Assembly (NCBI GenBank): GCA_949987705.1
Contig: OX465282.1
Span: forward strand, 83,688,070-83,752,069
Direction of reading: 5' to 3'
DNA from: Thereva unica
Lineage: Eukaryota; Arthropoda; Insecta; Diptera; Therevidae
Length of the DNA: 64,000 bases
Shown here: in pieces, positions 55,957-64,000 of the stretch
How the letters are laid out: each line of letters begins with the position of its first letter
How positions within the stretch are numbered: the stretch's first letter is position 1
Program-made: the position numbers and the translations under genes
The notes under the pieces: generated by a model
What the model was told of the DNA's origin: nothing
What the model saw: the letters and a program-made list of their open reading frames with translations, nothing else
Databases searched by the model: none

Positions 55957-56832
55957 GGACGAAGATAAGAAGAAGGAGTTTAGAAGCTTCCATTGAATTT
56001 AATGATCTCTGATTGGCAGCCACGACGGGTCAGTAACGACGACGACACGACTGAAATTCCGGAAGGCTGTTCAATCCGAGAATCCATACGGGACCGCATT
56101 AATGGAAGGACGGCCGACTTACCGCGCTGGCAGGCAGTATACTGCCTGTTACCAGGATCTATTCAAGCCGAGCGCCTCCCCATTAACTTGACCATACTAA
56201 AGAGAAAGGAAGACAAAGAAAAATGAGCGATATTGCTTCGTCCATGGAAGAGACAACCAGCTGGTGATACCTCCGCGCAAGCCATGTGAACATCAGCCAC
56301 ATGCAGCCAGACAAGCAAAAGGCCCCTCACTGATTGCCCCACCAGAGTTGTCGCACTAGCAAGCGAAGGCGCTTGGTACTAGGATCAGACCAACTCACAT
56401 GAACGAGCAAGGAAAAAAAATTGGAAGCTGCCGCAAAAAGAAGTTATTGAACCATACGTTCAGAAAAAATGAAATAAGAGTTATAGGCCGTCGAGGCTAA
56501 GCAGAAAGGAAACAGCTGTAAGGGAGATGATACCGCGGCAGGTACCAAAACCCATACCCAACTGACCGGAGGGACTTGGACTAAGAAGGGGAACTAACAT
56601 TGAAGAAGGAAGTCCACTACCGGTCTCTCTCGATGGCCGATGCCACAGAAAAAAGACTAAAATATCGGTCTTACAAATGGAAAGACTACAGAATAATAAA
56701 GAAACATAACTCGGAAAGAGACACCTTCCAAAAGGAAGAAGAAACCAAAATTGCCGAATAAAAAAGGTAAAGTCAACAAGTGACTAACAGACATCTCCGA
56801 GTTAAAACCATAGACTAGAAGGAACTAGCCTT
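55957..56832. other. LARD-like interior, non-coding (5' leader side)
   Basis: Continuation of the large element's interior, on the 5' side if it is read on the minus strand. No frame of note; a 77-codon plus frame at 55993-56226 looks fortuitous. Confidence 0.55.
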
Positions 56833-56844
56833 CGTTGGGCGCCA
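56833..56844 (-). other. LARD-like primer binding site (tRNA-Lys)
   Basis: Plus strand CGTTGGGCGCCA equals the last 12 nt of tRNA-Lys(CTT) with CCA, 4 nt from the right LTR. Read on the minus strand it is TGGCGCCCAACG, a common retroelement primer site. Similarity ends after 12 nt. Confidence 0.72.
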
Positions 56845-57497
56845 TTTTTGTAACTGTCGGGAGGTGGTTTGAAGCTTGCGCTCGAAGAAAAGTAAGATAG
56901 GATACCATTGCCACAAGGGGCCGTAAACATTTTACAAAAAAAAGAGGGAAGGAGGAAGAGGTCACTAAAGGCCAAAAGTGTGGCTGGACGAAGTCCCAAA
57001 AAGAGGATATCGCCAACAAAAAAGTCCGTCTCCACTACACTTGGTGTGGGCACGTCTAGCGATGCTCTAACTAGCTCGCCGGATGGGGGGGGTTCGTAGT
57101 GTACGGAGACAAAAAGGATGACAGTTTGAATAAACTAAAAGCTACGTGCCACTGATACCGATCGACGAAATAAAAATTACGAGGGGGCGACAAGGTGATT
57201 CGTCCGGGGCCATCGAGAGAGCTTAATGGGTACTCGGGGTCTCAGCCATGCGGGCGGCGGCGGTCAGGTATAAATGCTGAAAATTAAGGCTTATAACATG
57301 CAAGTACTTACGCTGCGGAGTGTGGAGCGCACAGCCTCCCCACCGGGAACCATGCTTCCGGCCTGTCTGCCACCTATCTACATATCAATCGACGGAAAGA
57401 AAAGACGAAGAAAAGAAAAGAATGACTAGTGATTACATGAGAAAAGGAATCTTTATTCCATATTAATTTATTGCTGGATAACCCGATATTGGGATGT

Positions 57498-57498
<1 letters not shown>

Positions 57499-57545
<47 letters not shown>
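57499..57545. repeat. (AT)n microsatellite
   Basis: About 45 bp of uninterrupted AT/TA repeats, at the position where the left LTR carries its Helentron insertion. Confidence 0.95.
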
Positions 57546-57547
<2 letters not shown>

Positions 57548-58109
57548 CGTTACTCTACGTAGACAAAAAAAACAAAAAAAATTTAAGGATTTAGTCAAGA
57601 AATATACGATATCATTAGTAATTTTCTTTTTTTGTTTTTTTTTTTTTTGCAATTATCAATATTATTACATTTGCAGGCTATTTGGAATGACTACTGATAA
57701 TTATTCGTCTGCTTTACAAAAAAAATATAATCTCTTTCTAATTTTATTCTTATAATCAAATCTAGGACTTACTTATAAATAAACTTATCAATATATAATC
57801 ACTGCAGTTTTTTTTTTAAAGAAAATAACAATTGTATTTTACAGTGCATTCCTGGTTGGTAAATTTTTCCTCTTTCTTTCTTTCTTTAGATAATCCATAC
57901 AACAGAAAAATTTGTCTTGAATCCATAAAGAATTATGTACACAAAAAAAATTTTTTAAGACTGACATCAGCTTAATAAATGCACATATTTCACATATATT
58001 TAGGTGATCACATTATATATTACAAATATGTTTAAGTGATCCATAGATATAAAAAAAATAACTTATTTCTTCTTTTCAGTCAACCAGTTATTAATTTATA
58101 ATATATATA

Positions 58110-59126
58110 CAGGGTGTCCCACATAAACTTACAAAGCGGCCGGCTGTGGATAGGTCTTGGATAGACGAACAAAAAATCGTATGGGTGGGGGGGGGGAAAT
58201 CGTAACGGTTTAGCCGCTAGGGCGTTTTGAAGTTTTTTTGCTAGAGTTTTACATATCACCCTATATTTTTGTAACCGTATAACCTATTGTCAAGGTTTTG
58301 GTACCAGTGCACGCAGAATTCCTCCACCTTCCTACAACGGTAAAAATAATGGTCCTATCTTATAAACTTTTGGAGTTATGAGTCGCCAAAGTCAAAATTT
58401 TGTATTTTTTTCACTAAAATTTCAACTAAAACCACCTTTTTCTTCAAAAAATACGTGATAAACCTACATTTTTTTTTCCAAAATTAAAAAGTTTGGACAA
58501 TTTCCTATAAATAATGTATTACAAGTTTTATTCTAGGGCCTTTACTTTAGAAGTTATAAGCAATTTTAAAGTTAATATTGGCCTTTTTCGATGCTTATTT
58601 GGCACTTTTCGACAAAGTTCAGATGGAAAAGTACTAAAAAAGGACGAAATAGAGCCAATTTAAACATTAAAAATGCTTATAACTTCAAAAATAGAAGCTG
58701 CGGCTCAAAAGTTGTAATACATTATTTATAGGAAATTGTCCAAACTTTTTAATTTTGGAAAAAAAAATGTAGGTTTATCACGTATTTTTTGGAGAAAAAG
58801 GTGGTTTTAGTTGAAATTTTAGTTAAAAAAATACAAAATTTTGACTTTGGCGACTCATAACTCCAAAAGTTTATAAGATAGGACCATTATTTTTACCGTT
58901 GTGGAAAGGTGGAGGAATTCTGCGTGCACTGGTACCAAAACCTTGACAATAGGTTATACGGTTACAAAAATATAGGGTGATATGTAAAACTCTAGCAAAA
59001 AAACTTCAAAACGCCCTAGCGGCTAAACCGTTACGATTTCCCCCCCCCCACCCATACGATTTTTTGTTCGTCTATCCAAGACCTATCCACAGCCGGCCGC
59101 TTTGTAAGTTTATGTGGGACACCCTG
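58110..59126. mobile_element. Near-palindromic MITE, 1,017 bp
   Basis: Ends CAGGGTGTCCCACATAAAC and its complement, flanked by TA (58108-58109, 59127-59128). The arms of about 450 bp are nearly perfect inverted copies over almost the whole length, leaving a short centre near 58600-58660. The left LTR shows the uninserted sequence near 39345-39360. No coding. Ends of this type are common in mariner-related MITEs. Confidence 0.9.
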
Positions 59127-60088
59127 TATATATTTTTTTTTTTGTTATTCAATTTTTTACTTCTTTATCCATACTCATTTATATTTTTGTTTTCATTATT
59201 TATTTTAGTAAAATTTTTTTATTTAGAAAAAAAGTATATTACATTAATATTTGAGGTGAAAAAAAAATACTTTCAGTCTATAATCACACTACTGGTGTAT
59301 GACAAAAAAAACCAATAAAATCAACGACAATATTAGAAGCAAAGTTTACCTTATTTTGTTTTATTTATTTTATTTTTTTTCTTGAATTACTTTCCTTTTT
59401 ACTATCAATGACAGCTCAAGCAGGATGCGTCTTGGACGTTTTATAGCGAAACGAATAATGTTTTCTCCAATTTCCTTTTTTTCTTTCTATTGGTGCTTAA
59501 AATTTTCGCTCTTCTGCGCCATTGAAATCACCCATGGCTTGCAAATATAACCATCTTGTAAATTTTTTCCTTAACAATCACTTTTTTTTTCTTTCTCACT
59601 TTCGGGTTTTTCTTTTTATATCACTTTTTTCTTTATACTTCTAAATAAGGTAACTCCTATGTTTAAAAAAAATTTTCTGTGGGAGCAAGTATCCTCCATT
59701 ACTCGCGACTTAGCCCGTCGCATCGATGTTTCATCCACTGAGTCTACCCACTGAATGACGCCAAATTCCAAGCTTCTCATCTTGGTCACCGGGTCTCGCA
59801 CCAAAACCGCGTTTACACTAAGCAATTTATCTCATTGCCATTGCTTTCTTTCGGTCAAATTGTGATTGCCCAAAAGAAGAATTATAAATAATTATAATGG
59901 AATGAGGGAATGGATTATACATTTTCCTGTTTCACCCATACCAAATAATTTTCGAAACGAATTTTTTTGCGGTGGGATCCAGGTGTCGCGACCTGATTGG
60001 CTAAGTTATTAGACGCCGTCCGGAGCGTCCATGGGGAAAGGTGTTGCGTGGGCAACAAATTGGTGGATAATTATTTTTGAAAGAAAAA

Positions 60089-60639
60089 ATGTGTGTTCGA
60101 TGACTGCTTAAAAAGTTCAGAGCAGAGCAGGGCGGCTCAATTGGGAGCGGCTGTCAAATTGATGTCAGAACAGAAAAAATCAGATAATAGCAAGGAGCTC
60201 AAAAAACACCTTTCTGCTAAATTCTGCTCCAAATTCTGTTTTTAGAGGTTAGATACGAATGTCAATTGTAGAGGAAGAAATATATACCAATAAAAACAAT
60301 TGAATAGCATCGAAATGTTATTTTTATAAAAATTAATGTGTATTTTTTAATATTTCCAAGTATTTTCCGAATAAATCATTCATAAATCAATTTCCCGATT
60401 TTCCCTGCTTTCAATTTGACAATTGTCAAAAGAAAAAGAAGAAGAAGAATTTGGCTGCTCTACCTGCTCCTACAAATTTGGTGGAGCAGAAAAAGTGAGA
60501 ATTCTCAACAAAGAGCAGGCTCAAAAAACACAGAGCAAGGCAAATAGGAACAGAAAAGATCTGTCAAAAGGTCTCAAAGAACGCAAATTGCTGATTTTTT
60601 CTGCTTAATCTTGAGCTGGAGCAGTCATCGAACACACCT
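60089..60639. mobile_element. MITE, 551 bp
   Basis: Ends ATGTGTGTTCGATGACTGCT and AGGTGTGTTCGATGACTGCT (reversed), with AAA on both sides (60086-60088, 60640-60642). The uninserted site is in the left LTR at 40310-40325 (gaaagaaaaagataagc). The interior is rich in 'gagcag' and 'ctgctc' motifs. Confidence 0.88.
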
Positions 60640-60813
60640 AAAGATAAGCAAAAAGGGGAAATGAATGGGTCAAAAGACACGGATAGAGGGATTCTAAAAA
60701 AAGGAATTCTTTAGTAGGACATTGCTTAGCAACGGCAATTTATGATGATCAATTTATTTTCGTGGAAGATTTATTTGACTCGCGCCTTCGGACATTGCCG
60801 ACCGTTACACGCT

Positions 60814-61537
60814 TTACCTACGCGAACGAGAGCCAGTCTACTTGAGTATGGTATTGGCACCCTTTATGGCCACCTAGCCAATTACCTGATTTCTTCGTCC
60901 CATACAATATTTTAGGGAGCCAATTCATTTTAAAGGGAGCAAAAAGAACTTTTTTCAAATTCTTCTTTTATCAAGGTTATTTTAGCTGATTAAACCGAAT
61001 TTGAAGCATAAAGTTGAAAAAACATTTTTTTCAAACCTTTATATTTTCAGACGATGTGGGGATAGTTTCAGCCCTTTACTATTATCCCTTATCACAAAAT
61101 TTGCTTTGTTATAAAACAACCACTTTTGAATATAAATATTGCAAAAAATGTATTTTATTGGATTGTTTTTGATTATAATTAAAATTATCGCGAAAATCTT
61201 TAAAAAAGGGAGTTTTTAAGCATATTTAAAGGTAACATGCATATTTTAAGACTGTGGGACCCCGATTTTCGTAATCAGCGACCCAAAAAACATATCAGGA
61301 ACGATTTTCACAACAGTGTAATGTTTTGACATAAACGATTCGTCGATTTGTGCAAGTTAAAAAAACTGTAATTTAAAAAGAGGAAAGGTCCAGAACATCC
61401 CACCAAAGGGGAAGTGGGTGCCAATTTAAAACAAGAGCACCTCACACATTTAATTCACCACTCCCTTTTGGTATTCTAAGCACCCAAACCACTGGACATA
61501 CGGTTTTAACAGCTCCGGTTTTATCAATTGAAGCACG
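60814..61537. other. AT-rich flank, no recognised gene
   Basis: The first bases, TTACCTACGCGA, repeat the sequence just left of the large element, so the target contained a short tandem repeat. Otherwise nothing recognised. Confidence 0.5.
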
Positions 61538-61570
61538 CAAAACTTTCTTTTATTAATATAGATAAGCCAC
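61538..61570 (-). repeat. Helentron-end-like motif
   Basis: The minus strand contains 'ttatctatattaataaaaga', the same motif as at 27850-27875, typical of one end of insect Helitron-like elements. The extent of any element is unclear. Confidence 0.4.
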
Positions 61571-62149
61571 GTCGTCCCTAAAATAAATGGCAATACTCCT
61601 ATGGGGGAGAGATTGTGCACTAAAGTGTATCCCGACACCTGGTAATAACCTAAGTCATTATTTGGGTTTCACTAAGTGCGAAGATTGGGGGTTTATAATT
61701 AGATTAAGTGGCACTCAACAAAAGAGAAATTCGCATGAAGTCCACGAATGTTACAAAAGTCAATACCAAAACTTGACTTGTAACGGCCACGTTCTCGGGG
61801 ATATTTCCCGGCATTACATTTGCCGGAACCATCAGAGTCAATAAAATTTGTCCTCTTCAAAGTGTTATGCCTTTTGAGACGGGGCAAATTTCATCGACCG
61901 ACAGATTTTAGCCGCGGCACCTGCAGGACCGCGATGCGAGAGAGGGTAGGGAGCAAGGGTAGGGCCTTTTCGTAAACGCATACGTATGCTTTGCAATGAT
62001 GCAACGAGTTCGTAAAGGCAGATGTTCCAAAGTCATTCGTTCAGAAACGTACAAGATTCAAGTTTGTTGCGCAACTGTCAATGCAACAGCGCAGCCAATT
62101 TCGAATGTTTGCATACGTATGCGAGAAGAAGTTTGCGCTGCTTTGTTGC
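61571..62149. other. Unassigned segment with a Cys-containing frame
   Basis: A plus frame at 61587-61844 (85 codons) has spaced cysteines but no family I can name. Further right, 'gcatacgtatgc' occurs twice (61978, 62134), suggesting an old palindromic repeat. Confidence 0.35.
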
Positions 62150-62345
62150 GGATGCAACTTCTTAACTATCGCTAGTCATGCTCCCGAGCATGGTTAAAAT
62201 TTAACTACACCATGGTTAACCACGGGAGTTTTTGAACGCCAAAAAGTTATGCTCGTGGTTATGTTGTAGTTAACCACGGAGTTTTTGTACGACAAAAGTT
62301 TACCATAGTTAACCATGGTTAACCATAGTAAGGTTTTTGAACGCG
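62150..62345. repeat. Cluster of AACCATGGTT palindromes
   Basis: Repeated 'gttaaccacgg', 'accatggttaac' and 'gagtttttg.acg' motifs occur on both strands. It could be a degraded MITE; the ends are not definable. Confidence 0.45.
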
Positions 62346-62601
62346 CTCCCGGTCGGTCGTTGAGTCTATTGAAGGGTGATGGGCGTTCGAGTTAGACTAC
62401 GCTCGTTATTTTTTTTTGTCTCTGTTTATTTTTATTATAGAGTTTTTTTGTGCACTTTTTTATTAGTTTTAATTTTTCACTCTCTCTTTTTTTAACAGTT
62501 TTGTTTTGTTATTTTGGTTTTTTGTGTCAGCGCGTTTTGTAGGGACCGGAACAGCACACGTCCGTTCTCTTTGCTGTCCTAGCCCAAATTTACCCGTTCT
62601 T

Positions 62602-62713
62602 TGATCCTTCATCTGTGTAAAATTCATATCTCGAAAAATACCAAGTCAATTGATGGGTTTATTGGGTTACTATTGGCTTATGGGTGCAGCGAGGGGTACC
62701 GGGTCCCAGCTAG
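62602..62713 (+). repeat. Helentron 3' end fragment
   Basis: Closely matches 38672-38783: 'catctgtgtaaaattcatat' through 'gtaccgggtcccagctagt'. Only the terminal ~110 bp is present. Confidence 0.8.
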
Positions 62714-62917
62714 TTATATAAAGGGGAAATGAATGTATGAAGTTAAGCAGGTAATCTTAAATTGTGGACAGAATAGAAATTTTATTTTTTGATTGGATGG
62801 AGAACTAAATTTATTTAACGGTTGGGTAAAGAAATAGTATTACTCTTAGTAAAGAAATGATTAATAAATATAAGAAGTTTGTGGATGCATGTGATAGTTA
62901 TTAAGAATGGTTCTACT

Positions 62918-63085
62918 AGCTTGACATAAAGCTGGCAGAATTATGCTTTTTTTTTTCTTGGAAATAAAAGAGAAAAAAATTCCATCCTGGGCAATTAAAT
63001 AGTAAAAAAAAGTTTGAAATTTTGATATAACTTTCGTTTGGTTCTGCTGTAGTGGGTTTGCCAGCTTGACATAAAGCTGGCAGAA
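62918..63085. repeat. Direct repeat of a small hairpin
   Basis: AGCTTGACATAAAGCTGGCA occurs at 62918 and 63063. The second copy forms CCAGCTT/AAGCTGG hairpins. The segments between contain poly-T/A runs. Confidence 0.7.
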
Positions 63086-63181
63086 CCCTGCATTTTTTTA
63101 AAATAAAGATGGCCTGATGCGGGCGAACATATCTGCCCAAACGGTGAGTCCGTCTTAGATTCTGGGAGAAACGAAACTGAA

Positions 63182-63747
63182 GGCCGTAGGAGTGGCGTTG
63201 GCGTGATACTCCCCAGGTCCAGCCTCATTAGCTGGTCACCAGTTTCTGAGAGGATTATTACCGTGCGCCTGCGTCCTAGACTAAGAAGTACTACGGTAGC
63301 CCAATGCTATGCTCCAACTGAAGACGAAGAAGATGACATCAAAGTTCTATATACGACTGAATGAGGGTTTTCGCTCTATTCATTGTATTAATGGGTGACT
63401 TAAACGCACAGATCGGTCGTGACAACACCGGCCTTGAACAAACAATTGGAAATCAAGGCCTAAGCCAAATTACTAACAATAATGGTGAGCTTTTCGTTGA
63501 CTTTTGTAGTTCCCACCAACTCATGGTAGGTGGAACTTACTTTTGTCACAAGAAGATACACAAAGAGACCTGGGTATCGCCCGATGGTAGAACGAGAAAT
63601 ATCACGTGGCCGTCAGCCGCAGATGGAGAACAATTCTGGAGGTTGTCAGGAGTTTCAGGGGAACCAGACACTGGAAGCGACCTCCATTTGTTTGTAGCAA
63701 CTATTCGCCTTAGGCAAAGCCTCCTATATTTACAAGCCATGCTGTAG
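63182..63747 (+). pseudogene. Non-LTR retrotransposon endonuclease domain, broken
   Basis: The plus strand reads 'GVGVILP', 'ERIITVRLRPRL', 'AQCYAPTEDEE', then a stop at 63362-63364. In another frame it continues 'MGDLNAQIGRDNTG' with the catalytic Asp/Asn, 'WVSPDGRTRN' and a degenerate 'GSDLHLFVATIRL' (normally SDH). This is the EEP nuclease of LINE-type ORF2 proteins ('craniofacial development protein 2-like' in many databases). At least two frame changes and a deleted segment between the halves make it a relic. No RT domain is in view. Confidence 0.82.
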
Positions 63748-64000
63748 GTGTTAGTATGTCGTTGTATGAAGTCCCAACTTCAATTCGTGAAATGTCAAAA
63801 TCCCATTAAAAACAAAGGAAAAAAGTTTTCGTGCCGCGGAAAGTGATGTTACGAGTGAGGTTTTATTAAAAATAATAGTTAAAGAAAAAACGTGCAAAAG
63901 TGCTCAAAATAAGTGTGATAAGATAGCAATTAAAATAATTTGCTACTAATATGATTTGTTTGCGGGATTTATGTTAGTGATAGCGGACCGTTTTGTTCTC
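63748..64000. other. AT-rich end of window, no feature
   Basis: No reading frame or repeat recognised. Confidence 0.5.

Larger units (their letters stand above)
36876..60809 (-). mobile_element. Large LTR element with non-coding interior (LARD-like)
   Basis: Direct repeats of about 2.4 kb (net of later insertions) at 36876-40487 and 56849-60809 begin TGTAAC and end GTTACA. They are flanked by a 4-bp duplication CGCT (36872-36875, 60810-60813). The interior minus the CsRn1 array is about 3.1 kb with no retroviral-type coding. A tRNA-Lys primer site next to the right LTR puts it on the minus strand. No clear polypurine tract adjoins the left LTR. By eye the LTRs differ at roughly 1% of sites. 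The size and lack of coding match large retrotransposon derivatives. Confidence 0.85.
56849..60809 (-). repeat. LARD-like element, right (5') LTR with two MITE insertions
   Basis: Colinear copy of 36876-40487. Differences: an (AT)n run at the Helentron site of the left LTR, a 1,017-bp insertion at 58110 and a 551-bp insertion at 60089. Confidence 0.92.

Noticed and set aside
57374..57755. Frames with (YI)n runs
   Set aside because: Translation of the (AT)n microsatellite.
61587..61844. Host exon with spaced cysteines
   Set aside because: No recognisable domain, splice context or conservation evidence; left as unassigned.

Overview
The window looks like arthropod, most likely insect, nuclear DNA and is almost entirely transposable elements. 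I found no intact host protein-coding gene. The grounds are the element set: BEL/Pao and Ty3/gypsy LTR retrotransposons, Helentrons carrying an endonuclease domain, hAT and Tigger DNA transposons with ~50-nt introns, MITEs, and LTR promoters with an arthropod-type TCAGT initiator. The sequence is AT-rich. Species cannot be named from the sequence.

Left part (1-8133). A long minus-strand BEL Gag-Pol (BEL-1, tRNA-Phe primer site) runs off the left edge. It is followed by three LTRs of a gypsy family called here family A. Two of these are solo LTRs in opposite orientation sharing one ATAT target duplication. Then comes a decayed Helentron (helicase C-terminus plus endonuclease).

Nested block (8134-27459). 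A family A gypsy element (copy 2) is split by a second BEL element (BEL-2, 8678-24699, LTRs 257 bp, TSD ATAAT). BEL-2 is itself split by another family A element (copy 1, 19182-22817) and by a hAT transposon (12535-19151, perfect 8-bp TSD). The hAT is split by a Tigger/pogo element (13803-16109, TA flanks). The order of insertion can be read from these boundaries. All three internal copies of family A in the window lack reverse transcriptase, RNase H and the integrase catalytic core through the same two in-frame deletions, so family A looks like a propagating non-autonomous lineage.

Middle (27460-36875). Helitron/Helentron fragments, two adjacent TA-flanked MITEs, a foldback element, and family A copy 3 (31449-35716, TSD ATAT), the best preserved copy, with a MITE in its 3' end. 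A pair of 58-bp inverted repeats brackets 30539-36419.

Right block (36876-60809). A very large LTR element has ~2.4-kb LTRs (ends TGTAAC/GTTACA, 4-bp TSD CGCT). Its own interior is about 3.1 kb and non-coding, which is LARD-like. It has a tRNA-Lys-type primer site on the minus strand and a tRNA-Lys-like sequence near its other end. Inside it sits a three-unit tandem array of a CsRn1-clade gypsy element (42707-55952: four LTRs, three internal regions, one shared TSD ACTG). That element has a CHCC-type Gag finger, a tRNA-Trp-like primer site and a canonical TTTAAAC frameshift heptamer between gag and pol. The two outer LTRs carry different later insertions: a Helentron-related element with 128-bp tandem repeats on the left, a 1-kb near-palindromic MITE and a 551-bp MITE on the right. 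Each LTR therefore serves as the empty site for the other.

Right end (60814-64000). AT-rich sequence with a Helentron 3' end, palindromic repeats and a broken non-LTR retrotransposon endonuclease domain.
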